The notes beneath the pieces were generated by a model that saw only the letters and a list, made by a program, of their open reading frames with translations, was not told the DNA's origin and made no database searches. This document shows, piece after piece, positions 52,804 through 62,860 of a stretch of 64,000 nt of DNA. Position 1 is the first letter of the stretch. Each line of letters opens with the position of its first letter. Both the position numbers and the translations under genes were made by a program. The stretch is from contig JAACJK010000060.1 of the NCBI GenBank assembly GCA_013368325.1, positions 248,001-312,000 of the forward strand, read 5' to 3'. Source of the DNA: Ephemerocybe angulata. Taxonomy: Eukaryota; Basidiomycota; Agaricomycetes; Agaricales; Psathyrellaceae.

Positions 52804-53577
52804 ATGACCTACTTATCCAAACTCAAGCGAAGTTCAGTCGTCGCCCTCGCCAACGACCCCTATAACATTGGCCTCACTGCTCTGGTCGACTTAGACCGCC
52901 TGGTACGCACTGTGGCAGTAAGTGTGTTTTACTCAGCGTCAGTAAACCCATCTTGACCTGTTGGCCCAACCACCCTAGCCCTACGTAACCGAGAACTCGG
53001 CCGGCAAAGATGTCGATACCCTTATCGACCTTCTGACCCACACGAAGATAACGTTTGTCTGGATGAAGTCTTGGAGCAGCCGTCGTCACCCATCCGGGGC
53101 GAAGTACGCCGTCCAGTTTTCGATAATGTGCGATGAGGGCCACCAACCTCTCGCTCTATCCCTTATGCTTCTGCAATTCCGCGAGGTGTACGCGTCGGAA
53201 GCCGGAGAAGGAAAACCAAAACTAGTAGACTTGTGTTACGCTTACACGAAAGGCGTCGCATATGGTATTTGCTTCTACAGCGGCGGGCTTACGGACGCGT
53301 ATACTTCAGTCGCCAGACGTGCTCTGGACAGCAAGGATCCGCATCATGGAACCTACTACGGCGTCAAGGCGGACTATCCTGTTTCTATTTGGAACACCAA
53401 GATAGGGAGGCTTGCAATGGATCACTTCGACACTACCTTCCAGTTGAGCCAGTGCGTATTCATCCGTCCCACCGACTTATAGTGCCTCCGCTTACACCAC
53501 TTGGTACTTTTAGCTCTTTGTGGACATCCACAGACCCTCTCAAGCCGGTCCCCTTCCTTGCTGAGGAGAGTTCTTAA
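52804..53577 (+). CDS. Array family member F (three exons)
   Basis: Exons 52804-52917, 52979-53451 and 53514-53577, 216 residues, phases 0 and 2. Exon 1: MTYLSKLKRSSVVALANDPY then LTALVDLDRLVRTVA. Exon 2 core: ITFVWMKSWS, YAVQFSIMCDEGHQPLALSL, MLLQFREVYA, LVDLCYAYTKGVAYGICFYS, YPVSIWNTKIG. Exon 3 (SLWTSTDPLKPVPFLAEESS) uses the acceptor TACTTTTAG at 53513; without that splice, exon 2 would end at a stop at 53482. First member right of the Helitron, on the plus strand like all following members. Confidence 0.75.
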
Positions 53578-54038
53578 GAGACCGGGGCAAAGTGTCGATG
53601 CTATTGCAAGAGAAAAGCCGCGGCTGCGTTGTAATACTTCGTTGAGCAATCGTCACCCACCTTCCCTTCGCATTGTTTTTCCTCTGCGTAAAGCCGTCTA
53701 ACGTAGTTGAAATCGCGCTAGCCATTACAATACAATGACCACGCTTATGATGGAGCGTATCTTACTGCTTTAATGACCTTCTCGCACACTTGCCCCGAAC
53801 GGCGTCTCACTGCCAGGATTCAGGTCAGGGCGACCCATGATTCGCCCACCGGTGACTTTCTGAACTGAATTGTCTAGACACAAGAGATGTCTTTGATACC
53901 TTGAAGCCATGTCTCGTCTGAGGGGTCCTTGAGCGGTCAGTCCAGGTCTCCTTTGTGTATCACCTATTGTCGTTAAAATTGACCGACACATTCCCGTTTC
54001 AGCTGCTTCAAAGGCTCCCACGTAAAAGCGCTCAGAAG
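53578..54038. other. Intergenic between F and G
   Basis: No gene or repeat recognised. Confidence 0.35.
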
Positions 54039-54776
54039 ATGGTAACTTCTCCAGAAAATATGCCCTCCCTACCCCGGCGCATCCCTCTACCCCTGGCCCG
54101 ACGTGCCCGCATCGCAGCTCTGATCAATCGGTTCACCTCCTCTGAAGAAGCGGCTCTTTCCGCCGTGTACGACCTCTCTCACTTCATATCTGTATGTTTC
54201 AACGATGGATTGGACTGTCAGACATGTGCTCATTTTACTCAGGAGGATCTCAATTGTGTTGAGCAACCGCTCACCCTCCAAGTCCTTCTACAAGCCATGT
54301 CCGCTCCGACTTCGTTTGTGTGGGGAGAAGCCCCCGAAATCATACGGGGTACACGAACGCCGAGGGGGCTCTCAATCGTAACGTTCACCATCGCCTGCAA
54401 CCCAAATGTGCAGGCTACCGCCATGGCAGTAGCTCTCCTGCTCTTCAAGTGCCACTTCCGCGCAATCGACGCAGACCTCTGTGGCCCGGGGGACGTTCTT
54501 GATCTCTGCTTTAAAGGCAACGACTCGGTCATCTACGGTGCTTTCCTGCTTGGTCCTGGGTTGGCGGAGGTGCGTGATGAAAGATGCGCCTGGGCCGAGA
54601 CTGTGGTGGATCCGAATGTCTTCATGCGCAGAGAACGGGTAGTCATCCTGTGGAACGCGACCTCGCCCCCTTTCTCCCCAGGACACATTCGGATGCACAT
54701 CTCAAGATATGAAAGGCACATAGCTCGGCTTGCTCGCCGTACTCTCTTTCCTTTCGTGAGGGCTGCACTTGGATGA
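54039..54776 (+). CDS. Array family member G (two exons)
   Basis: Exons 54039-54191 and 54243-54776, 228 residues. The intron (GTATGT...TTACTCAG, 51 nt) is phase 0 and reads through by chance. Exon 1: LARRARIAALINRFTSSEEA then AVYDLSHFIS. Exon 2 starts with a GAG codon as in A and K. Core: APTSFVWGEAPEI, FTIACNPNVQATAMAVALLL, FKCHFRA, VLDLCFKGNDSVIYGAFLLG, VVILWNAT, and a basic C-terminal helix (HISRYERHIARLARRTLFPF). Together with A and K it defines the two-exon class, with GPGLxE after the YG motif and RRxxFPF at the end. Function unknown. Confidence 0.75.
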   Translation: MVTSPENMPSLPRRIPLPLARRARIAALINRFTSSEEAALSAVYDLSHFISVCFNDGLDCQTCAHFTQEDLNCVEQPLTLQVLLQAMSAPTSFVWGEAPEIIRGTRTPRGLSIVTFTIACNPNVQATAMAVALLLFKCHFRAIDADLCGPGDVLDLCFKGNDSVIYGAFLLGPGLAEVRDERCAWAETVVDPNVFMRRERVVILWNATSPPFSPGHIRMHISRYERHIARLARRTLFPFVRAALG

Positions 54777-55432
54777 CTCGGTGTAAGTCCCTTTGGAGTA
54801 TTAATATTTCAATGCTGGGCGTAATTTCTCATTCATATTCTCATAGGCGACAATGGTCTTACCAATATTGCTCGTTGGGCTCCACCAGCCCCTCCTTCTG
54901 CCTCAAATCTTATGTTGTAACTTTTCAGTAGAAAGCCTCTGTTTCAGATATGTAGGATGTACAAGAATTCAATCACCCCAATCCGGGACTCGCAGTTAAG
55001 CGCCGGGTGGGGGTTGTTGTTCTCTATCGGTAATGGTAAATACGACCAAATGCAGGCTTTACCAAACATTGCACGACTGCAGTCTGCTTGAGCCATGACC
55101 GCAGTGCGGACGCCAGGTAGTGTCTTGTCGAAGTCGATCGAGGTTCCAGTTCCCTCTTCTTGCCTGAGAATGCTAAGGTGGGCTTGTCTTAGACCTCGAT
55201 CTTTGGCTCAATTCCACATCTGATCCCTCGCAGTGCTGCTTTTCCATTTTTTTCGATATCAGCCAAGTACAAGAAGGCGGTTGCCCAATGGCTCGATTCA
55301 GACCATTCTTTCCCCCGATATGCACTCTTACATCCACTACGAAATGCCGTTGTATCTCGGAGAGAAGAGTGCGTGCGTTACGCGGATCGACGACGTGATA
55401 CTGATTGACCCTTATCTTCCACAGGCGCTACC
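54777..55432. other. Upstream region of H with an orphan coding-like stretch
   Basis: At about 55262-55370 the plus strand reads AKYKKAVAQWLDSDHSFPRY and then ALLHPLRNAVVSRREE without stops and is followed by a possible donor GTGCGT. It could be the true first exon of H or a fragment of another gene. The rest shows nothing. Confidence 0.35.
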
Positions 55433-56273
55433 GATAACGAACGCGTCAAAGCCACCATCGCTTCCTCAAGGAGTATCTCAACAAGGCATAACCGCGACAA
55501 CATCGTCAGGGTGATCAACACTGTCTGGGACATTGGAATGCACCACATCGTCTTCAGCTTTGCAAGCATGATCACCGTTCGTGGTTACTTCACGCCTCTC
55601 ACTTCAGCATTGACCTATTCACCTCCAGCCTCTTTCGACCGTCTACACCACCGAGAAGAACTTGAAGGCTTCAAACCATGTTAATAAGGCTGCTCGCTAC
55701 TCCTTTGCTTTTATGAAGCACCCCGCCGACAGGTGGGCCCTTGCGGCACAGCCAAGCGCTCGTTACGTGGTCCCCTTCACCATCGTCACGGAGCGCCCGT
55801 ATCATGGCATCGCCCTCGCGTTCATGCTCCTTCGCTTCATCGAAGTCCACATCAAGGAAGGAGACTACAAGAGGTTCTCCCTGGTTAATCTCTGCTACCG
55901 CTTTTGCGGCGATGTCATCCACGGCACAATGTACTTCGACAAAGACTTCGAGAACGCTTACAACGCTGCGTTCAAGCGTGCCTCGGACCCCGATGACAGC
56001 TTCCACACGTTCCTCGAGGTGGACGTTCCAGTCTCCACCTGGAACGTGTCCTGCGACGAGTTCGCACCAGAGGGCTTACAAGATCATGTGCAGAAGCACA
56101 TAGCCATGACCAGGTGTGTCTATAATTCGCTTCATTCAGTCTACTTTTCCCGCTGACACCCCAGATCCAGAGTGACGCTTTTCGAGGGCACCCTGGAATG
56201 CCTTACGGTCTCCAAAGACAAGCGATTTGGAGCGAAGACGTTTCGAGCCTTGTCGTCGCTTTCAGCTCATTAG
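55433..56273 (+). CDS. Array family member H (5' end unresolved)
   Basis: A first exon ending at 55576 carries the family motif (RHNRDNIVRVINTVWDIG then VFSFASMIT); its start is unclear because no ATG precedes it in frame, and the donor GTTCGT is unusual. Exon 2: 55629-56113, with YSFAFMKHP, YVVPFTIVTERPYHGIALAF, MLLRFIEVH, LVNLCYRFCGDVIHGTMYFD, PVSTWNVSCDEF. Exon 3: 56165-56273 after GTGTGT...CCCCAG, giving SRVTLFEGTLECLTVSKDK. Phases 0 and 2 as in the other three-exon members. If exon 2 read on instead, it would stop at 56156. It could be a gene with an extra 5' exon or one that has lost its start. Confidence 0.6.
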
Positions 56274-56455
56274 TTCGAGGTCTTTCTTAAGCCCCATGGA
56301 CTCTTACTTCCCGTCTTGTTCTTTCCGCGTTATTTCGTCTTCATTATGTCTGAGAGTGTTTTGTTTCCCTCTTTTTGAGTCCCCATGAAATATAAGACTG
56401 CATTTTGCCTTCACCCCGACCTCCTTCGCCCGTGTCACCCTCGCACTGTTTCGAT

Positions 56456-57387
56456 ATGATTCCTCCATCGCACGTGGCAATCACTAGTGTGGTGAACGCC
56501 CCGGGTTTCGGGTTCGACACCCTCCCTCGACTACAAGTCTTGACATCGCTCTTTGAGGTACGCCACCTGCGTTTTCCTTCAGGATAGGCCCATCGACTTA
56601 TGCAAATTGTTCGGCGTAGGATGAAGCGATGGTTGGACTCGGAGAAAGGCCTGATCACCTATCCATGATAGGGTCACTTGGTGCGATGGAATACTCTTTC
56701 CTATGGATGGCCGCGCGACATCTAGACGCAGATGTTCAAGATGCCTCCCAGTATGCGATACTGTTTACCGCATCCTGCGGCCGGGCCATGCAACCTCTCG
56801 CATTCGCCTACCTCATCCTTCGCTTTCGGGACGACTACAACGCGGTACTCATCGATTATGTGTACGACTTCACCGACAACACTATATATGGGGCGCTTTA
56901 TTACGACGACAGCCTGCAAGGCGCTTTTTCCAACACCTTTCACTGTGCCATGTCTGGTCATAGCCCGTTCTGCTCTATGCACGGCGACTTTGCAGTTACG
57001 ACGTGGAATGCGCCCATAGACTCGTTTTTCCAGGGGGAATTCCACTTTCACATTGAACACTTTTTCGACCGCATACGGTAAGTGTCTCAGATAGGCCTGT
57101 ACCGAACTATTTTCTAACTTACATTTTCCTTTGTTTTCAGCACCCTTGCCTGTCATCATTCCCGCCTCAATAGCTCACCTGTTTCGCAAGGTCGTGGACT
57201 TCTGCATATCCATTTGCCGCAGTGGCTCGAGGGATATGACCGTCCATCCGTTGAGCTCGACCGCGGACTTCTGCATTTCCATTTGAGGCAGTGGGTCGAT
57301 GAACATGGCGGTCCATCGCTTGAGCTCGACGAGGCTGACGACTTGATGACGACGCCTGGGCTGGAAGCAGGAGGCCGGAATGTATAG
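56456..57387 (+). CDS. Array family member I (three exons, duplicated C-terminus)
   Basis: Exons 56456-56557, 56620-57077 and 57141-57387, 268 residues, phases 0 and 2. Exon 1 (34 codons): MIPPSHVAITSVVNAPGFGF then LPRLQVLTSLFE. Exon 2: YSFLWMAARHL, YAILFTASCGRAMQPLAFAY, LILRFRDDY, LIDYVYDFTDNTIYGALYYD, FAVTTWNAPID. Exon 3 has a 23-residue tandem duplication, RGLLHIHLPQWLEGYDRPS followed by RGLLHFHLRQWVDEHGGPS, each ending (V/L)ELD. The motif resembles SLHIHLQNYL at the end of exon 2 in C. J has the same exon 1 length. Function unknown. Confidence 0.75.
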
Positions 57388-57750
57388 TCGGAACCCAGTT
57401 CGTCCACCAGTCTCAGTGACAAGTCTTGTGGTTTCTAATCATTCTGTCGTAGACCCTTGCATTTCGTGTATGACAATATACTTCATTGTTCATGCTTTTG
57501 GTTCAATGAAACCCTTATGCGGTATCTAAGACATTACCTCCATTGCGACAGTCGGCCTGGTCTCGCTTCCTCCCTAGTTATGCTTAAGTGCACTTTAATC
57601 TGCCGCTGAGCCTCTATTTCCTTAAACGGGGATGACTCTTCCATCGTTTCTCTTGTCTATTTCAGATCCCTTTCAAGGTCACCACCCACTTGTCCACTAT
57701 CTTCATCCACTTCCTTCACCCTCCGTCCACCAAGTCGCTCCGAATCACCG
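57388..57750. other. Intergenic between I and gene L
   Basis: No gene or repeat recognised. Confidence 0.35.
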
Positions 57751-58583
57751 ATGGCTGTCTGCAACCCTGCCCATGTCACAGAGGTTTTCTCCGATGGACC
57801 CGGGGAAGAGGGATCCGTTATTCGTCCACCCTCCCCAGAGTTTCACGTCGAGGCCGAGGTATCCTACCCCGTTGCTACGGATCGCGCCCCTGAGCACCAC
57901 TGCGCTTGTCAACTCGAAACTGGAGGCGAGTGCGTTGGCACATGTGCTATCGCGCCCGGCACTACCAACGGTCCAAGTGAGTATCTGTCTTCGTTTCGCA
58001 TCCCGTGGTCTAACCAACAAGTGGAGGGAACGTAGTTGAAGCCTTAGGCTTGCCTTCCTCTGTTTGTACTATCAACCCCGGCGGCACAGTGATCGCTTCT
58101 ACGAATGGTGCGTCTCCTGTTGTACTATAGGTGCTGTTACCATGTACTGATATTCTTCCAGTACCCGAATGGCCTCAAGTAGCCTGGTTGCACGCTGTTG
58201 CGAAAGCCCGATCCCAAAGGGCTTTTATCCAGGCCTCGAGCGGAAAGTTCTTCTCCCGAACATTGTATTGGCTCAACCTCCCTTCGCGTCTCTTTACTCT
58301 ACCCACCATCCGCAGCCGGCGAGTGTTATTGAACGGGAAACAGACCATTCCGGCCTTCTCACGCGATTCCCAATTCGAGCGCGACGATGACCTTGGCCGG
58401 TATACTATCAGGCCCAACCCGGAAACGCTCACCTTCATTCGGGCTGACCCTGCTCTCGGTGAGTATTGATATTCTCGCCTACTATTCGTTCTCACTCCCG
58501 ATTCTCAGTCGCCTACTATGTGACCGAATACGTCACCAAATCGATGTTGCCTACTGAGCCGGCTTAGAATTAACTCATTGTAA
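57751..58583 (+). CDS. Hypothetical four-exon protein (gene L, not in the array family)
   Basis: Exons 57751-57976, 58036-58107, 58162-58458 and 58510-58583 join with all introns in phase 1, giving 222 residues. Residues 1-75 contain several Cys (HHCACQLETGGECVGTCAIA) after an acidic stretch; the middle is VPEWPQVAWLHAVAKARSQ; then a basic region (LFTLPTIRSRRVLLNGKQTI) and a C-terminus VAYYVTEYVTKSMLPTERL. It has none of the array motifs. YYVTEYVTK faintly resembles the tyrosine pair segment of the Helitron Rep (FYITDYISK), too weak to build on. Four clean splices argue that it is a true gene. Confidence 0.6.
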
Positions 58584-58822
58584 AGTCCTCAGGCCTCAGG
58601 CGGTCGATCCGTCACTCTTGTCTTATATTATTTTTCTTTGTTCGGCTTCACCCGCAATGTAACTCTCTGCTAGCTTACTTGTCTTACTTCGAAACGCTCC
58701 GAGGATAAGCTTCCAGTGTCTCACATGCAGGGATGCATTCTTCCCTCGCAAAGGGTACTTAATTCATGCCTGACTCTCCTTTAATTCCCCAAGTGCTACC
58801 TTGACGTTTCTATTTCACTCAA

Positions 58823-59692
58823 ATGCCTTCCTCCTCATCTGCGACAATTCTCAGCATCGTAAACGAGCCTGGAGGGGACTTGGTATGCCTGCCTCGCCTT
58901 CATGCATTGGCGCGTGTGTTGGAGGTATGTTCCTCCCCTACGTTTCGCGAGGACGAGTCTCATGTCAATCTCTAGAAAGAAGCGTGGGCCGCTCGGGAGG
59001 CCACCCCTGGCCCTGCCGAGCTCATTATGCTGGGGAGCTTGGAGTCAGTCGAAACTTCGCTTCTTTGGATGCACTCCTACGACCTTACCCCGAACCCACC
59101 TGCCGGAAGCCATTACGCTGTCGTGTTCACGGCAACGTGCAGCGATCGCATGCAGCCGCTGATGCTAGCATACCTTCTGCTCAAGCTTGGTCTTAACCCC
59201 GCCGCCAAGTTAATATGCCCAAGGTATCAGTTCACCAAGGACGTCGTCTATGGCGTCCTTTTCTACAACAACGGCATCGAAGGGAACTTCAATGTTGCTT
59301 ATAATTGGGCTATGTTTGACCGCCATCCCTTCTACGCCATTTACGGGGACTACCCTTTCGAGACATCGCCAATCCCGATTAATGAGTTTGCTCAAGGATC
59401 GTGCTCTTCGTTTGTGGACAAATATTTCAGCCTTGCCTGGTACGTTTAACTTCTTCTAGTATTGAGTGAAAACTTACACCTCTGCAGTGTCTTGGTCGGT
59501 TGTCCTCCCGGAAGGTTGCCAGGGGATCGCCCGCAAGATCAGTGGTTGAGCGACGAGGATCTTGCAGATACAATGGATGACCTAACCCTCGCCAGAGATG
59601 AACTCTCGATTGGAGATAACGTCAGCAACGGAGACTACGATGAAGATGTGGGAGACAGAATGGATGATCTGCCAAGCGTGTGGGGTGTTTAG
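58823..59692 (+). CDS. Array family member J (three exons)
   Basis: Exons 58823-58924, 58976-59439 and 59488-59692, 256 residues, phases 0 and 2. Exon 1 (34 codons): MPSSSSATILSIVNEPGGDL then LPRLHALARVLE, aligning residue for residue with I. Exon 2: TSLLWMHSYDL, YAVVFTATCSDRMQPLMLAY, LLLKLGL, YQFTKDVVYGVLFYNNGIEG, YAIYGDYPFETSPI. The usual WN after the PV/PF block is missing. Exon 3 is acidic (QWLSDEDLADTMDDL, NGDYDEDVGDRMDDLPSV) with two similar DRMDDL-type stretches. Function unknown. Confidence 0.75.
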
Positions 59693-59902
59693 GTATATTA
59701 CCGTTGGGCTGTAACGGTTGTAATTGTTGCGTTGGTCATGTATGGTTGGTAGTTTAGAAGGAGCTTGATTTTCAACTTCTCCGATGCGGTTCACAAGAAC
59801 TGTCTTTCTCTTGTTCTTGAAACAAGCGCCTTGTCCCAAGCGCCAATCAGACACACTAATTTCCATAAATTGAGCCATGGGCGCTGGTTACGCCCCCTAG
59901 CC

Positions 59903-60634
59903 ATGGAACCGATCCACCCCCTAGCCATGGAACCTATCCTCCCCCCAGCCACGCATATGCAACGGCAGCGAATCACAACAGCTGTGAACGCTTTCACCTA
60001 TCCGGGAAATGCTTTGCTGACCGGCGTCACCACCACCACATACCTCATTAAGGTGAGCCCTAAAGTTACTTCGCTTCTTCGTCTGCTCACTCCAACTTAG
60101 GAGTACCTTTCCCCAGGAGACGATGCCACCGAGTTTCAGCCCCTCGACTTCGCTTCACTCGCCCGAGCCATGGCCTCGCCCACCTCATTCATATGGAGAG
60201 AGTGGCATGGTGAGGCCCCGGCGCCGGGCAGGCAGATCCCTCAGGGTTCTTTAGTCGTATCTTTTAGCATCATATGCAGACGCGATGCTCAGCCTCTCTC
60301 TCTCGCTGTTGCTCTGTTACGATTCAAGGACCAATTCCGCCCCTATGACCTCGATCGCACCGCCCCACTGTTGGACATCTGTGCCGCACGCGACGACAAC
60401 GTTATCTTCGGTGTACTGCTGTTCGGGCCTGGGCTAGAAGAAATTTACGCTGATACAGCCGAATGGGCCCAGGACACAGACGATCCCTCTGTCATGCTAT
60501 GCGAGGGAAGGGTAACCACCCTGTGGAACTGGGCGGCGTTGCCCTTAGGCCCAGAGGTTATTCGGGCGCACCTCGTGAAGTATCACTCCCGTGCTACACG
60601 TCTTGCTCGTCGCGTCCGCTTTCCCTTTATTTAG
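59903..60634 (+). CDS. Array family member K (two exons)
   Basis: Exons 59903-60052 and 60101-60634, 227 residues; the intron (GTGAGC...AACTTAG, 48 nt) is phase 0 and exon 2 starts GAG. Start at ATG 59903: a 24-bp unit (CCATGGAACC.ATCC.CCCCCTAG) is repeated here, so the N-terminus reads MEPIHPLAMEPILPPATH and a later in-frame ATG gives MQRQRITTAVNAF. Exon 2: SPTSFIWREWHGE, SLVVSFSIICRRDAQPLSLA, VALLRFKDQFRPY, LLDICAARDDNVIFGVLLFG, VTTLWNW, ending RLARRVRFPFI. Nearest relatives A and G. It is the last recognisable member on this side. Confidence 0.75.
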
Positions 60635-61073
60635 ACCTCCAAGTAAGTCTCTTGCATTGGTATTCCGACAAGTTACATACTAACTACAAGCCCCCTTCCG
60701 TTGTCGTTCCAGCCGCCCTTGATCAGCGAAGTGTCCGTCCGTCTCGGCGTCTCGTTTATTTACGACACATGTATGATTCCTCTGCATCGAAATGGTACCT
60801 ACATCTCCGAATATCAACGCCCTCTGCCTGGCTCTCCTTTCCGGTGTACTACACGCATGGTACTGACAGGCTATTTGCTCGCGGCGATCCGTTACACGCC
60901 TTGAGTGGATACTAATTCATAGGATAACAATGAACATGCCGGAACATTCATATCGGGGGCGAACACCCTCGATGAATGGTTCTTGCATCTGTCTTGCATA
61001 CTTAGAGTAGGTTTAAGCGCACCTTTGCTTCCCCTCCCTTTCAGTCGGTTTCCCGCGTTTTTGTGAAAGCAGG
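60635..61073. other. Intergenic between K and the F-box-like gene
   Basis: No gene supported; a pyrimidine-rich stretch precedes the next start codon. Confidence 0.35.
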
Positions 61074-62385
61074 ATGCCCAGGTAGAGCTCACTATTCCCT
61101 CTCGGTGCCGTCCTTGACTCTGACGTACTACTCTCCCCGTTATAGCCACACACCGGACGAAGTCTGGCACAGGATAGTTCTCCTGTCGGCGAGCAAGCGA
61201 TCGCAAGACTACCTCAACTCCACGATTACGCTGTCCTCGCCGCTCCCATTGCTCAACGACCGTTTCGACAAACACCAGACACTCTCTGCAATTTCCAAAA
61301 CGAATCGAAGCTTCCGCGACATCGCAATGGCCGTGGCTTGGACTTGGCTTGTCGTCTCCTCCCCAAATCAGCTCCGCAGGACCTTGGCGATTGCTAGAAG
61401 CTCGAAACGAGGAAGACATACAACGCGTCTTGACTTGGTATCGCGTTCGCAGCTCAGCCCGACAACACTGCGCGAGTTGGTTGCTGAGCTGCCGAATATT
61501 CGAGTGCTGGTTGTGTCGAAACAAACGAGTCGAGGCCAAACCGTCCTGGAAGCAAACTTGGCCATCTCCCCTTCCTTCGTGCCCCATATCGCCACGTTAA
61601 CCCGCCTCCATTTAACCGACCACATGCTGCCGTTTGCGGTGACAGATATCGCCGCCATCTCCCTCGCATGCCCTCACCTCACCGAACTGCAAATTGTCGC
61701 CCTCAGCACCGAGAGTGAACGCTCTTTGGGCACTGATTTCACGTTCCGCTTTCCAAATTTGAAGCGCCTGTCGTTGGGTACGGTAATGGTCTCGCGATAC
61801 AGTATAATCGTCAACCACGCCGCCTTCAGACACTTCGTCGATCAGCTGTCACAAAGTGCTCTTCCGAGATTGGTTCACCTCGACATTCTCCAGAACGTGG
61901 TCGGTTGGAGGACCCTAACGCGCTTCCTCACATCGCATGGCGGTAATTTGGAAGCGCTCACGATTGACACCACTAACTTCTCCCTGTATGATTCATACTA
62001 CGACTCACATGTCCTCGGGTTCGCTCAACACATCAAGGATTTGACGGTTATTGCTGAGGAGTTCTGCCTACACACGTGCTTGCCCTTACAGCATCCCACC
62101 GTGCGCAACATCACAGTCATCGTGCCCGAGGAGATGCTCAGGAGATTCTTTTGGCTCGCGGAAGTGGCGGTGGAAGTCTTGCTAAAGTGTCTTTCACGAA
62201 AGGAGAGCAACTTCCCATGCCTGGAGCGCGTAACCATACTCTCCCCACCTCTCGACTTCGACACCGATGTAATGGAGGTCCTCAGAAAGAAAGGCGTTCG
62301 CGCCGAGTTCTCCGATGAATACGGTGAGTCAGACATGAAAGCTCGTGTGCACCAGCTGACCATGGACTTTGCAGAGGTCGATTGA
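61074..62385 (+). CDS. F-box/LRR-like protein
   Basis: Proposed exons 61074-61081 (ATGCCCAG) and 61146-62385, joined through GTAGAG...GTTATAG to give 415 residues starting MPSHTPDEVWHRIVLLSA. That N-terminus fits the degenerate F-box typical of basidiomycete proteins, followed by LSAISKTNRSFRDIAMAVAW. The 8-nt first exon is an inference; the frame has no other early ATG. The rest has leucine-rich repeat spacing: LPNIRVLVVS, IATLTRLHLTDHM, CPHLTELQIVAL, FPNLKRLSLGTV, LPRLVHLDIL, GGNLEALTID. F-box proteins recruit substrates to SCF ubiquitin ligases; such genes are very numerous in mushrooms. Substrate unknown. Confidence 0.65.
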
Positions 62386-62860
62386 ACCCGTGGTGCCCTC
62401 CTTTCATGTTCGTAGTCATTTATGTATTGTGAAATGCTCAAAGAATGTTGGTGAAAGCGTGTCAACCACTGTCTCGTTCCTGCTCAAAGCATTCTTGCCT
62501 CCTCTAAGTATACAATAGCTATATTCCGAATGCATATGGTACAAGCATCAAACCTAAATCAGCTGGGTTTGGAAGGCGCGAAAAAACTGTAGAGTAGCGG
62601 GCTCTGCGGCGTCAGCCGCGCTGTTGGCGTTATCACCGGATGCCGACTGCGTGACAAAAACTCACGGGGTGTGACAACTGGCACAGGACCGTGACATTTC
62701 CTGTTGTCTTAGGCGTCGATCTTGACCTCGTTCACCCGGCTTTCCTCTGTATTACCTCGATTTTTCGAGTTACTATTTCCCGTGTAATCATTGCAATGAG
62801 TCAAAAGTCAAACCGCCCTTCAGAACCACCGGTTCCCAGCCCTCCCCGTGTGTAAAGAGC
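62386..62860. other. Intergenic; upstream of the Plavaka-like gene
   Basis: Contains the second copy of the 28-bp sequence (62475-62502) also found at 43492-43519. Transposon left end expected here but not identified. Confidence 0.35.

Noticed and set aside
58510..58583. YYVTEYVTK of gene L as a captured Helitron Rep tyrosine segment
   Set aside because: Only a few residues agree and no HUH motif or other Rep sequence is nearby.
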